Shown here one piece after another: positions 34,228 to 42,839 of a DNA stretch of 64,000 bases. The notes beneath the pieces are model-generated. The model was not told the origin of the DNA. It saw only the letters and a program-made list of their open reading frames with translations, and did not search any database. The translations under genes were made by a program, and so were the position numbers. Source of the stretch: CAYZJV01 sp049310885 (lineage in GTDB: Bacteria > Spirochaetota > Spirochaetia > Sphaerochaetales > Sphaerochaetaceae); contig NZ_JBMDYO010000003.1 of NCBI RefSeq assembly GCF_049310885.1, positions 186,001 through 250,000 of the forward strand. The letters are read 5' to 3'. Each line of letters begins with the position of its first letter. Within the stretch, counting starts at the first letter, position 1.

Positions 34228-35553
34228 CTACAAAGACTCAATTTTCAATCCGAAGACTTCAGCAACAAATTCAATTCTTGCACGTTGATGTCCCGGAATG
34301 AGGATTTGGTGATGAGAGTAGACTTCTTTCATTAAAGCATGCCCATTCGGTACTTGCACAATTGCTCCATTCCTACAGTCGGAACCAGGATACTGTACAT
34401 AGCCCTTCAGTTCGCCTTCAATTACCATAATTTTTTCCATTGTTGAATCAATTTTTACCATGGTAATAGGTCCACTTGGATATCTAGCATCCAACATATG
34501 GGCTTCTTTATCAACAATTCCCAATACTGGAGCTGTCGCTTCCCAAGTCTCGGAGAAGCTTTGGGGGAGTAATCCAAAATAACCACAATGTGCAAGAAGA
34601 ATATGATTTTCCGGTTCCTCTAGTATTTCTGGGAAAGAGGGTATTCCTTCATGTTTAAGAGCTGCCATGCCCATAAGTACTGGGTAAATGTTGGACATCA
34701 TCACCGGTTTATCCAAAGCATGGTGTAAAATATACTTTGTTGTAAGGCTAAGCGTATCTCCTTCACATGCCCATAGCAATTTTTCTCGTTCGAACAATAG
34801 ATTCCAAGCTATACACGGAGTTGAAGAGGAGAATCTCGATTCGTTCAGACAATTCGCACCTATACCACCAATTGCATTTCTCTTATCTAAATAAGTTTTT
34901 ACAGCTAGATAGTATTTCGCTGCTCCAATTTTCATGCTTTCAGTTAAAGACCGATTCATCGGGAAGTTCCAAGTCTCTACTTCTGCCTGAGCGGTTTCAT
35001 TACTTATCGATTTCTCGACTTTCCCAAGTTCTTCGAGGCTGGTTCGCTCTATTGTGATTCCAAATTTTTCGTGAAGAAGTTCTGTACATTCCTCTCCCCA
35101 CCAATAGAAACATTTGAATATATCTGGTTGAAAGCCTTCCCCTGGATTATCTTGAAAGATGAGGAAGGATGTGTCTTTCATCCTTCTTTTTATTGCTAGT
35201 GAGCGGCAAATGACTCTGCTATGATCCTTGTTATAAGGGGCAAGTACATGTATGTTTTTTCCCCTAAGGAAATTCATGATCTCCCAATCCCACATGGAAA
35301 TGGTCATAAATTCACTGGTTAAGATGAGTATAGGAACATCATAACTCGCGAAATCTTCGCTATGCTCATAGGCTTCCCCAAGGATTTCAGGAAAAACAAC
35401 TGCATCTGCATTTTTGGGAACTGGTTCTCCTAACCCAATCGCGGGTAATAATTCGAGGTCATCCTTTAACTCTTGGGAAATATGGGCGAGTTGTTGTTCG
35501 AATTTTTTTGTTTTATCTCTCTTGAAATATACTGGAACAAGAACAGCCTTCAT
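34228..35553 (-). CDS. L-fucose/arabinose isomerase-like protein
   Basis: 441 residues. The sequence shows the fucose-isomerase-like superfamily layout: an N-terminal alpha/beta region (KAVLVPVYFKR, then DAVVFPEILGEA), a glutamate in WACEGDTLSLTTKYIL, a histidine in LLAHCGYFG, and the C-terminal barrel ending GHQRARIEFVAEVFGLKI. The family interconverts aldoses and ketoses with Mn, although many members are uncharacterised and may act on sulfo- or deoxy-sugars. GGGAGG lies seven bases before ATG 35553. A LacI-type operator sits at its promoter, and the LacI gene at 35692-36720 is the likely controller. Confidence 0.75.
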   Translation of the reverse strand: MKAVLVPVYFKRDKTKKFEQQLAHISQELKDDLELLPAIGLGEPVPKNADAVVFPEILGEAYEHSEDFASYDVPILILTSEFMTISMWDWEIMNFLRGKNIHVLAPYNKDHSRVICRSLAIKRRMKDTSFLIFQDNPGEGFQPDIFKCFYWWGEECTELLHEKFGITIERTSLEELGKVEKSISNETAQAEVETWNFPMNRSLTESMKIGAAKYYLAVKTYLDKRNAIGGIGANCLNESRFSSSTPCIAWNLLFEREKLLWACEGDTLSLTTKYILHHALDKPVMMSNIYPVLMGMAALKHEGIPSFPEILEEPENHILLAHCGYFGLLPQSFSETWEATAPVLGIVDKEAHMLDARYPSGPITMVKIDSTMEKIMVIEGELKGYVQYPGSDCRNGAIVQVPNGHALMKEVYSHHQILIPGHQRARIEFVAEVFGLKIESL

Positions 35554-35586
35554 AAAAATACCTCCCAACTGATAATCTGATAAATA

Positions 35587-35600
35587 TGAAACGTTTTAGA
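35587..35600. promoter_or_regulatory. LacI-type operator, second copy
   Basis: TGAAACGTTTTAGA on the plus strand, identical over 14 bases to 15053-15066. Its centre is again 38.5 bases from the first base of the -35 box of the minus-strand promoter. Confidence 0.7.
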
Positions 35601-35603
35601 TAT

Positions 35604-35631
35604 ACTTTATCATGATGTTGATATTTGTCAA
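35604..35631 (-). promoter_or_regulatory. Promoter of the fucose-isomerase-like gene
   Basis: On the minus strand TTGACA (35631-35626), a 16-base spacer and TAAAGT (35609-35604), followed by the operator. Confidence 0.6.
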
Positions 35632-35691
35632 GTTTTAAGTTTTTGGTGTGATGCTGGGAATAGTTTTCTTTCAATCTGTTATGGATTACTA

Positions 35692-36720
35692 CTAAATCAT
35701 TTTTATTGGACAAGATTCTCTTTTTACAAGTTGGGGTAGTATTTCGTGACTTCTTGTCAAGGTAGAATTTGGTTGCTTAATTACCTCAAATAGAAGGTTC
35801 CCTAAGGCATGCCCAACTTCTTTGAGGATCCCTCCGACGGTAGTCAGTTGAGGGTGAAGTGTTTCAGCAATATCTGTGTTATCATATCCGATAAGTGCAA
35901 CATCTTCAGGCACTCTAATTCCGTGTTCATGAAAATAATGTGCTGCACCGGCAGCTACATAATCATTCGCGCAGAAAAGTGCCTCTGGTATGGTTCCGCT
36001 TGAAAGTATCTGTTTTGCCCCGAGGTAACCGCTTTGTGTTGTAAAGTCACTTTCATATTGAAAATCTAAAGGGATAGAGAATCCGAAACTGGTCAATCTT
36101 TCGAGAAACGCCACTTTCCTACAATATCCATCATGGTGATCGTCAGGACCGTGGATAACTGCAATCTTCCTATACCCATTAGTAATGAATTCATTAGCTA
36201 CCAGCGTTCCACCAAGATTATGGTCAACATTTATTGAAGCTATACCGTTACAGTCTTGCCAAGGATTGAGAATGACTGAAGGGAAATCCTTGATAAAAGG
36301 AAGGAATGAATAATCTCGACGATATTGTGGGATTATTATCATCCCATCGTTAGATTTGTCATTTACTTTTTTTTGAAAAAAATTGGGGAGGTCAGAGTCT
36401 TCCCAGTTGATTACTGCAAGATGAAAATTGTAGTCATGTTCATTCGCTACATTTAGGATTTCTTGCATAAAGTGATAGAAAAATGTACTTTTCTCGATTA
36501 AGTTTGGATATTTTGTGCTATTTATTATAACCATGAGAATCGTGTTGCTTTTGCCAGTAATTAAGGTTCTGCCACCACGATTGGGCACATAGTTAAGCTC
36601 ACGAGCATATTTTAGTACTCGCGTTCTTGTTTTTTCATTTACTTGTTTGCCATTTAATGCCAAAGAAGCGGTAGCCACAGAGACACCGGCTTTATGAGCA
36701 ACATCTTTTAGGTTTGCCAC
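35692..36720 (-). CDS. LacI-family transcriptional regulator
   Basis: 342 residues from GTG 36720. The helix-turn-helix is LKDVAHKAGVSVATASLALN, followed by the hinge ARELNYVPNRGGRTL and a binding-protein-like effector domain (LMVIINSTKYPN onward). GTG 36720 is preceded by AGGTGA and gives the family-typical MANLKDVA start; GTG 36729 is a less likely start. It lies just upstream of the fucose-isomerase-like gene on the same strand and is the best candidate reader of the shared AAACGTTT operators. It diverges from the Gfo/Idh operon at 36915, which it may also control. Confidence 0.88.
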   Translation of the reverse strand: MANLKDVAHKAGVSVATASLALNGKQVNEKTRTRVLKYARELNYVPNRGGRTLITGKSNTILMVIINSTKYPNLIEKSTFFYHFMQEILNVANEHDYNFHLAVINWEDSDLPNFFQKKVNDKSNDGMIIIPQYRRDYSFLPFIKDFPSVILNPWQDCNGIASINVDHNLGGTLVANEFITNGYRKIAVIHGPDDHHDGYCRKVAFLERLTSFGFSIPLDFQYESDFTTQSGYLGAKQILSSGTIPEALFCANDYVAAGAAHYFHEHGIRVPEDVALIGYDNTDIAETLHPQLTTVGGILKEVGHALGNLLFEVIKQPNSTLTRSHEILPQLVKRESCPIKMI

Positions 36721-36914
36721 CGTATTCACCTGCTTTATTAATTAAGAAGTATTGTTTACACAATATAAAAAGTCAAGCAATCAAAGTATTTCCTGGAGCT
36801 ATGTTGCTGGTTGACATTACAGCTAAGTTATGTAGTTATATAATAACAAGCATACATAGTCATACATTATACCAGTTATGTGTGATTGTACAGAAGAAAA
36901 AGGAGCGATCCGAC

Positions 36915-37925
36915 ATGTTGAATATTTGTGTGATAGGTTCAGGACGGGCAGGAATGATCCATGCACGGAATTTTGCGGGCAGAGTAGATGGAGCTAGACT
37001 CGTAGCTCTTTGCGATCCTGTTCCGGAAGCCTTGGCTACAGCTGCGAAGGAGTTGGGGGTTGAGAAGACCTATACCGACTATCATCAGGTACTTGAAGAT
37101 CCAGCTATAGATGCTGTGGTTGTAGTGACCCCCACCGTTTTCCATCGTGATATTGTGTGTGCCGCAGCAGAGGCTAAAAAGCATGTACTCTGTGAGAAGC
37201 CCATGGCCATGAATGAGACAGAATGTATCGAGATGAACGAAGCTGCCGATAAGCATGGGATAAAACTGCAAATAGGTTTCATGAGACGTTTCGATGATAG
37301 CTTTAGATATGCGAAAAAACAGATTGAAAGTGGCGCGATTGGTGACGTAGTACTTGTAAAATCTGTGACGCATGGACCGAGCGTTCCACAACCATGGATG
37401 TACGATATCAAAAAGAGTAATGGTCCTCTAGCTGAAGTGTCCAGTCATGATATCGATGCCCTCCACTGGTATAGTGGTAGCTATATTTCTGAAGTTTATG
37501 CAATAGCGGGTAATTATAGAAGTCCAGACGCGCGAAAGGATTTTCCTGACTTTTATGACAATGTGGTTATGACAGCTCGATTCAATTCAGGTGCCCAGGG
37601 TGTCTTAGACGGAGCTCAGGGCGTTCGTTATGGTTACGACTCCCGAGTAGAGATCCTTGGTACCAAAGGAATCATCCATGTGGGTAGGAACCAAGAGCAT
37701 TCTGTGCTGACAGTTAGCCCAGAAGGTATACATTCTCCTTATGTACAGAGTTGGAGAACCTTGTTCCTTGATGCATATTTGGAGGAAGACAAGGCTTTCG
37801 TAGCTTCGGTCGCACATGATACTGCACCACTGGTAACTGGAATGGATGGCCTTGAAGCTGTTAGAGTGGTGAATGCAGGGAATACTTCTATTATAGAGAA
37901 AAGACCGGTATCGATCCGGCGCTAG
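36915..37925 (+). CDS. Gfo/Idh/MocA family dehydrogenase (inositol-dehydrogenase-like)
   Basis: 336 residues. The Rossmann motif is VIGSGRAGMIHARNFA, EKPMAMN is the family lysine region, and the catalytic half includes GFMRRFDDSF and EVSSHDIDALHW, as in inositol 2-dehydrogenases. AAGGAG precedes ATG 36915; the long upstream extension of the frame has no family sequence. First gene of a three-gene operon with a zinc alcohol dehydrogenase and an FGGY kinase, gaps of 10 and 16 bases. TTGACA lies at 36811-36816, but its -10 partner is poorly spaced, so the promoter is uncertain. Confidence 0.87.
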   Translation: MLNICVIGSGRAGMIHARNFAGRVDGARLVALCDPVPEALATAAKELGVEKTYTDYHQVLEDPAIDAVVVVTPTVFHRDIVCAAAEAKKHVLCEKPMAMNETECIEMNEAADKHGIKLQIGFMRRFDDSFRYAKKQIESGAIGDVVLVKSVTHGPSVPQPWMYDIKKSNGPLAEVSSHDIDALHWYSGSYISEVYAIAGNYRSPDARKDFPDFYDNVVMTARFNSGAQGVLDGAQGVRYGYDSRVEILGTKGIIHVGRNQEHSVLTVSPEGIHSPYVQSWRTLFLDAYLEEDKAFVASVAHDTAPLVTGMDGLEAVRVVNAGNTSIIEKRPVSIRR

Positions 37926-37935
37926 GAGAATTGCT

Positions 37936-38979
37936 ATGAAAGCAGCTATGCTTACAGGAAAAGAATCAATCGTAATCAAAGATGTACCAACTCCCGTAAT
38001 TGGGGACCATGAAGTCTTGGTAAAGGTAAAAAGTGCCTTCGTCTGTGGAACAGATGTTCGTTTCTACTTGAACGGTAAACAGGGAATCGATGCCGAGAAT
38101 CCTCGCATCCTTGGACACGAATTTGCTGGTGTTATAGAGCGGGTCGGAAAGGGGGTAAAAGGTTATGCTCCTGGAATGTCAGTGGCCATAGCCCCTAACT
38201 ACGGATGTGGCATCTGTGACCTTTGTACCAGCGGCCATAGTGAAATGTGTAAAGAGTCCGAGGCTTTGGGTGTCTCAGTTGATGGTGGTTTCGCCGAATT
38301 CGTACGTATTCCTGAAGCTGCGGTAAGGCAAGGTAATATTTCGATCCTACCTGAAGGACTTTCTTTCTCAGAGGCTGCTTTGGCAGAACCTCTCTCCTGT
38401 GTCTACAATGCCTATGAGAAGATTGGTATCTATCCCGGAGACACTGTTCTGGTAATTGGGAGTGGTCCAATTGGTATTATGCATTGTCTGGTGGCACTCA
38501 TGGCTGGTGCTTCCAAGGTATTTATAAGTGACATTTCTGACGAGAGGATGGAATTGGCCCGTTCGATTGATAGTCGAATTGATAAGTTGCCAGCCGGAGA
38601 TAACCTTCTGCCTGCCTTACAGGAAGCTACAAAAGGCAAGCTTGCCGATTTAGTGATTACCGCAGCTTCTGTCGGAGCAATCCAGGAACAGGCTTTTTCA
38701 TTGGCCGGTCAAAATGGTCGAATCATGTTCTTCGGAGGACTTCCATCAGGGAAATCTGTTGTCAGTTTGGATACCAATGAAATCCATTACAAACAATTGT
38801 TGGTCGGTGGCACTACACGGCAAAGCTTGCGACAGTACCGAAAGTGTCTGGAATTGATAGCAAGTAAGGCGATAGATGTCAGGCCTATCATCACAGCAGA
38901 GAGTTCTGTCGATGATGTAGTGCAGGCAGTGATGGAAGCTAGAAGTGGTAAAGGACTCAAGCGCGCAATTGTATTCTGA
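37936..38979 (+). CDS. Zinc-dependent polyol dehydrogenase
   Basis: 347 residues. VCGTDVRF and GHEFAG carry catalytic zinc ligands, YGCGICDLCTSGHSEMC the structural zinc, and VIGSGPIGIMH the NAD site. It belongs to the sorbitol/galactitol-type medium-chain dehydrogenases that convert polyols to ketoses. Encoded between a Gfo/Idh dehydrogenase and an FGGY kinase, it fits the order oxidise, then phosphorylate. It is a different branch from the zinc dehydrogenase at 25615-26676, as the motif spacing and the C-termini differ. Confidence 0.87.
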   Translation: MKAAMLTGKESIVIKDVPTPVIGDHEVLVKVKSAFVCGTDVRFYLNGKQGIDAENPRILGHEFAGVIERVGKGVKGYAPGMSVAIAPNYGCGICDLCTSGHSEMCKESEALGVSVDGGFAEFVRIPEAAVRQGNISILPEGLSFSEAALAEPLSCVYNAYEKIGIYPGDTVLVIGSGPIGIMHCLVALMAGASKVFISDISDERMELARSIDSRIDKLPAGDNLLPALQEATKGKLADLVITAASVGAIQEQAFSLAGQNGRIMFFGGLPSGKSVVSLDTNEIHYKQLLVGGTTRQSLRQYRKCLELIASKAIDVRPIITAESSVDDVVQAVMEARSGKGLKRAIVF

Positions 38980-38995
38980 TATATAGGGGGATCTG

Positions 38996-40534
38996 ATGAC
39001 CAAGACATATGTATTGGGTATCGATATTGGTACCCAGGGTGTAAAGGGCGCATTGTTCGATTCCTTTGGAGCCTGTATTTCAGAACATGGAGAGTCTTCC
39101 CAACTCCTTCATCCCACAGCGGGTGCTATTACTGAGGATGCCGAATTTCAGTATGCTTCAGTTCTACGGATTATCAGGACTTGTATTGAGAGAGCCGAAC
39201 AAAAAGGTTTATCTGATGTTTCTAAGCATATCACTGCATTGGCAATCGATGGACAGATGGCTGGAGTTATTGGCATGGGGTACGATGGAATTGCGGTGAC
39301 TCCTTATGATTCCTGGCTCGATACCCGTTGTGCACCCTATTTGGATCGTATGCGTGAACAGGCAAATGATAGAATTTTAGCAAAGGCGGGAACAGCTCCA
39401 AGTATAAACCATGGACCAAAGAAACTTTGGTGGATGCACGAACATCCCGAAATATTCAAAAAGATTGCCAAATTCGTCCAGCCTGGTGGATATGCCGCTG
39501 CCAGACTCTGCGGATTGAAAGGTGATCAGGGATTCATTGACAAGACCTACCTACATTTTTCCGGATTCTCGGATACCGCGAATGGAGTTTGGGATGATCA
39601 ATTATGTGATCAATTTTCTATGCCTAAGGAAAAGTTGCCCCGTATAGTTGATTCTACGGCAATCATAGGAACTGTTTGCAAGGAGGCAGCGAAAGCATCT
39701 CTCTTGGTGGAAGGAACTCCTGTCGCCGCGGGATGTGGTGATACGGTTGCAAGTTTCCTTTCCAGTGGAGCAGTAGAAGAGGGAATGAGTGTTGACGTCG
39801 CTGGTACTGCGAGTGTATTCGCTTGCACGCAAACGCAATTTGTTCCAGATCACAAGAGTGGAATTCTAGGATGTTGTGCCTCTGTCGTTCCAGGGCTTTG
39901 GTATTCTTACGCCTACATCAATGGGGGAGGGATGAATCCCGAATGGTTCGTAAAAAAATTCGGGGATTCCAACGGAAATCTCAGGTTTAAAGAAATTGAA
40001 GCTGCTGTAGAGCAGTTGGAGGATTCAGCCTCCCACCCTCTGTTTATTCCCCATGTCGCAGGAAGGGTGATGCCCGGACGTCCGGATTTACGTGGAGCTT
40101 TTGTAGGGTTGAATTGGGATCATGGCAAGGAACACTTTTTCAGGGCAATCTTGGAAGGTGTCGCCTTGGAGTATGGATTGTATAAGGAAGCAGCGACTGC
40201 CTTACAACCGGATCTACATCTCAAGGAAGTCCGCGTCACAGGTGGTGGAGAGAGGAGCCTACTATGGAATACCATGAAAAGTGGTGTCTTACAAACTCCA
40301 GTTGTGCGTATTGAACAGAACCAAGGAGCTCCCTTAGGAATAGCCATGGTAGCTGCGGTTGCAGCCGGGATATTCGCTGATTTTCCGACTGCGAGCAAAT
40401 CCTGGATAAACACTGGAGATACTATCACCTGTGATACAAAACGTTATCCTTTCTTTGAAAAACGGTTGGAAGCTTATCGAGATTTAGTCCAAGCTATGGA
40501 ACAATTCACTGCTAGCCATCCGTTCAGAGATTGA
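38996..40534 (+). CDS. FGGY-family carbohydrate kinase (xylulokinase-like)
   Basis: 512 residues. VLGIDIGTQGVKGALFD starts the first actin-like domain, ALAIDGQMAGVIGM and WLDTRCAPYLDR follow, and the second domain has AAGCGDTVASFLSSGAV and VTGGGERSLLWNTMKSGVL. It probably phosphorylates the ketose produced by the dehydrogenase encoded just upstream. GGGGGATCTG precedes the ATG. A strong terminator follows, and just beyond it lies the remnant of a response-regulator gene. Confidence 0.88.
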   Translation: MTKTYVLGIDIGTQGVKGALFDSFGACISEHGESSQLLHPTAGAITEDAEFQYASVLRIIRTCIERAEQKGLSDVSKHITALAIDGQMAGVIGMGYDGIAVTPYDSWLDTRCAPYLDRMREQANDRILAKAGTAPSINHGPKKLWWMHEHPEIFKKIAKFVQPGGYAAARLCGLKGDQGFIDKTYLHFSGFSDTANGVWDDQLCDQFSMPKEKLPRIVDSTAIIGTVCKEAAKASLLVEGTPVAAGCGDTVASFLSSGAVEEGMSVDVAGTASVFACTQTQFVPDHKSGILGCCASVVPGLWYSYAYINGGGMNPEWFVKKFGDSNGNLRFKEIEAAVEQLEDSASHPLFIPHVAGRVMPGRPDLRGAFVGLNWDHGKEHFFRAILEGVALEYGLYKEAATALQPDLHLKEVRVTGGGERSLLWNTMKSGVLQTPVVRIEQNQGAPLGIAMVAAVAAGIFADFPTASKSWINTGDTITCDTKRYPFFEKRLEAYRDLVQAMEQFTASHPFRD

Positions 40535-40557
40535 ACTCAGCAGTTTGACAATTATTT

Positions 40558-40594
40558 GAAAAGGAGTGGATCCTATATGATTCCACTCCTTTTC
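40558..40594. terminator. Intrinsic terminator after the FGGY kinase
   Basis: GAAAAGGAGTGGA (40558-40570) and TCCACTCCTTTTC (40582-40594) are perfect 13-bp arms with an 11-base loop. It probably once also served the response-regulator gene whose remnant ends at 40601. Confidence 0.85.
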
Positions 40595-40600
40595 GTCGTG

Positions 40601-40680
40601 TTATGATTCGCTCTGGTACTCTTTTGGTGTCATTCCCACAATCTTCTTGAATAGATAATTGAAGTACGATGGTGAATTAT
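40601..40680 (-). pseudogene. 3'-end remnant of an AraC-type response-regulator gene
   Basis: On the minus strand, codons from 40678 to 40601 read SYFNYLFKKIVGMTPKEYQS followed by ES and a TAA stop. This is the C-terminal AraC helix of the intact response regulator at 51136-52758, which has the same residues up to YQS and then a different tail. Only this end is present; at 40681 it is cut by the stop codon of the enolase-superfamily gene. It is evidently a gene fragment left by a recombination or insertion event. Confidence 0.85.
40611..40680. repeat. Left copy of the 70-bp direct repeat
   Basis: Matches 51161-51230 at 67 of 70 positions by direct comparison, in the same orientation, 10,550 bp away. 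Similarity stops sharply at both ends. The right boundary coincides with the stop codon of the enolase-superfamily gene. Confidence 0.9.
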
Positions 40681-41871
40681 CTACCTATTCAAAATCGGCC
40701 ATAAGACTCCATCGTTCATGATCTGTATGGTTTTTTCATCAATAGTTATGATTTCCGCGTCACCGCTAGTAAGGAAGGATTGTGAAAGTTCAGGGCCTAA
40801 GCCTGGCTTATCGTCTAAGCTCACTAATCCTTGCTTGCAGGTGATATTGTGTGTAGTATAATCGTTGAAATACGAAGAGTATTCCTCAACAGCTTCCATA
40901 ATATATACATTTGGCACGTTCATACATATATGTGCACTAGCTGCTGCTGTAACAGGACCACCACAATTATGTGGAGAAATTGGGATACCAAAACATTCTG
41001 CCATCGTAGCAATCTTTTTTCCTTCGGAAATCCCTCCTGTCCAAGCCAAGTCAAACATGAGTATGTCAGTACAACGTTCAACTAGTAGATCTTTAACCTG
41101 CCAACGCGTGAAGTATCGTTCGCTTTCTAGTATTGGAATATCTGTAAATGTACGTAGCTCCTTCATTGACTCTCTTTCATTTGGAAGTACAGGTTCTTCA
41201 ACAAATGTAATATCAAGTGGTTCAACAGCTTTAATAATGCTTTTGGCTGCAGGAAGATTCCATGCAGCATGTAAATCAAGCATGATTTCGATTTTATCAC
41301 CACATGCATTTCTTATCGCTCTAATATGATCAGTTCCAACTTTCAAGTCATTTTTACATAGGTTTTGCCCAAAACTTTTCCCTGCATAACGCAAGAATGG
41401 GTCAATTTTCATTCCTCTGTATCCTAGTTCGATAAGTTTTTCGGCTTCTTTGATTGTATCATTAAAATCAGCTTTCCAACTATTATATAAATTCGACCAG
41501 TTTACACAGGTATTATAGACTGGAATTGTCTCCCTGACTCGTCCTCCTAATAATGCATATACTGGTAAACCCGTAGTCTTGCCTAAGAGGTCCCACAATG
41601 CCATATCAATAGCAGAGAGAGCTCTGAATTCTCCTCCAGCATAACCATGCATGTTTACGAAATCATGCATATTCCGCCAAAGATATTCTATCCGAAGTGG
41701 ATCCTTCCCAATTAATTGACGAGCAAAGACCTCTATTATTGAAGCTTTAGCTGCCGCTACTTTATCATATGTTTCTCCTAGTCCAATTAATCCTGAATCT
41801 GTATGGATTTGTACCCACATCAGCCTAGTCTTAGAACGTGTTGTAATAATATCGATACGAGTGATTTTCAT
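40681..41871 (-). CDS. Enolase-superfamily sugar-acid dehydratase (mandelate racemase/muconate lactonizing family)
   Basis: 396 residues. The N-terminal capping domain (GLIGLGETYDK) precedes a TIM barrel with metal ligands Asp in MLDLHAAWN, Glu in FVEEP and Glu in ILESERY, plus the catalytic histidine in ISPHNCGGP. An acid-base lysine is possible in MKIDPF. Members dehydrate aldonic or aldaric acids or lactonise dienes. With an RraA-like aldolase and an aldo/keto reductase in the same operon, dehydration of a sugar acid to a 2-keto-3-deoxy acid is most likely. Last gene of the minus-strand operon, abutting the 70-bp repeat. Confidence 0.85.
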   Translation of the reverse strand: MKITRIDIITTRSKTRLMWVQIHTDSGLIGLGETYDKVAAAKASIIEVFARQLIGKDPLRIEYLWRNMHDFVNMHGYAGGEFRALSAIDMALWDLLGKTTGLPVYALLGGRVRETIPVYNTCVNWSNLYNSWKADFNDTIKEAEKLIELGYRGMKIDPFLRYAGKSFGQNLCKNDLKVGTDHIRAIRNACGDKIEIMLDLHAAWNLPAAKSIIKAVEPLDITFVEEPVLPNERESMKELRTFTDIPILESERYFTRWQVKDLLVERCTDILMFDLAWTGGISEGKKIATMAECFGIPISPHNCGGPVTAAASAHICMNVPNVYIMEAVEEYSSYFNDYTTHNITCKQGLVSLDDKPGLGPELSQSFLTSGDAEIITIDEKTIQIMNDGVLWPILNR

Positions 41872-41894
41872 TGGGGTCTCCTCTTCTTTGTTGA

Positions 41895-42839
41895 TTATGA
41901 AAAAAGTGTATCAAGATGTGGAAGTATGTGTTTCAATTCATCGGTAATTTTTGTTGCATTTTTAATAATTTCATTATTGATATTATTTTTATATGCAGAA
42001 ATATTTTCATAAAGTTGTTTTTCTGTAGAAGCATTGAATAATACCGATTTGATGGCTCGTTGTGATAGTAGCCATCCGATAGCAAGAGTCTGAATGGAGA
42101 GGCCTGAAGAGATGGCATGAGCTTTCAATTCAGTTTGAGTAGCCAAAACCTTCTGGTAAGTGTTGTCTCTGAAAAGTACAGAATTGCGTCTGACGTCTTC
42201 ATCTGGTAATACTTTTGGGAATATGCGTGGCGTTAGTAGCCCTTGTGCCAGGCTGCTGTAAGAAACCAATCCGATATTATGCTCATGGCAAAATGGAATA
42301 ATTTCCAATTCTGGGATCCTCCATAGAAGGCTATATCCCAATTGGTAAAGATCAATAGGAAAATCAGAAATCCATTCTTGCATACGTGAGACTGGGTAAT
42401 TACAAACCCCAACAGCACCTATTAATCCTTTCTCCTTATAATCAAAAAGAGTTTGGAGCATTGCAGCGGAAGAAATTCCTTCCTTTGGCCAATGAATATA
42501 ATATATGTCAATGTATTCAACAGCAAGTTGTTCAAAGCTATGATCAATAACTTGTTTGCTCTTTTTAGAAGATGCTTGAAGATGGCTTTTAGTTGCTATA
42601 GTTACAACTTTTCGAACACCCAGATTACTCAGACTTTGACCGACCCAGCTCTCGCTTTTTCCTCCCAAGTAAGTCTTTGCAGTATCAATATGGGTGATAC
42701 CATTTTCAATAGCAATATTTATTAACTTTTCAAATTCTTTGGACGAAAGTCTTCCTTTTGTTCCTTGTTGATATGAACTAGTACCAAACCCAAGTTCAGA
42801 GAGTTGAACTTGGGAACTCTCTAATTTTCGATTATTCAT
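41895..42839 (-). CDS. Aldo/keto reductase family oxidoreductase
   Basis: 314 residues. The catalytic tetrad of the family is visible: Asp in HIDTAKTYLGGKSE, the following Tyr, Lys in TIATKSHLQ and His in DIYYIHWP. LGFGTSSYQQG is the usual start. It is an NADPH-dependent reductase or, in catabolic settings, a sugar dehydrogenase. Its ATG overlaps the stop of the RraA-like gene by four bases. The exact substrate is unknown, but the context indicates a sugar-acid or keto-sugar intermediate. Confidence 0.87.
   Translation of the reverse strand: MNNRKLESSQVQLSELGFGTSSYQQGTKGRLSSKEFEKLINIAIENGITHIDTAKTYLGGKSESWVGQSLSNLGVRKVVTIATKSHLQASSKKSKQVIDHSFEQLAVEYIDIYYIHWPKEGISSAAMLQTLFDYKEKGLIGAVGVCNYPVSRMQEWISDFPIDLYQLGYSLLWRIPELEIIPFCHEHNIGLVSYSSLAQGLLTPRIFPKVLPDEDVRRNSVLFRDNTYQKVLATQTELKAHAISSGLSIQTLAIGWLLSQRAIKSVLFNASTEKQLYENISAYKNNINNEIIKNATKITDELKHILPHLDTLFS

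Noticed and set aside
36811..36844. Promoter of the Gfo/Idh operon (TTGACA with TATAAT-like boxes)
   Set aside because: The good -10 candidates are 19 or 22 bases from the -35 box, too far for a confident call.
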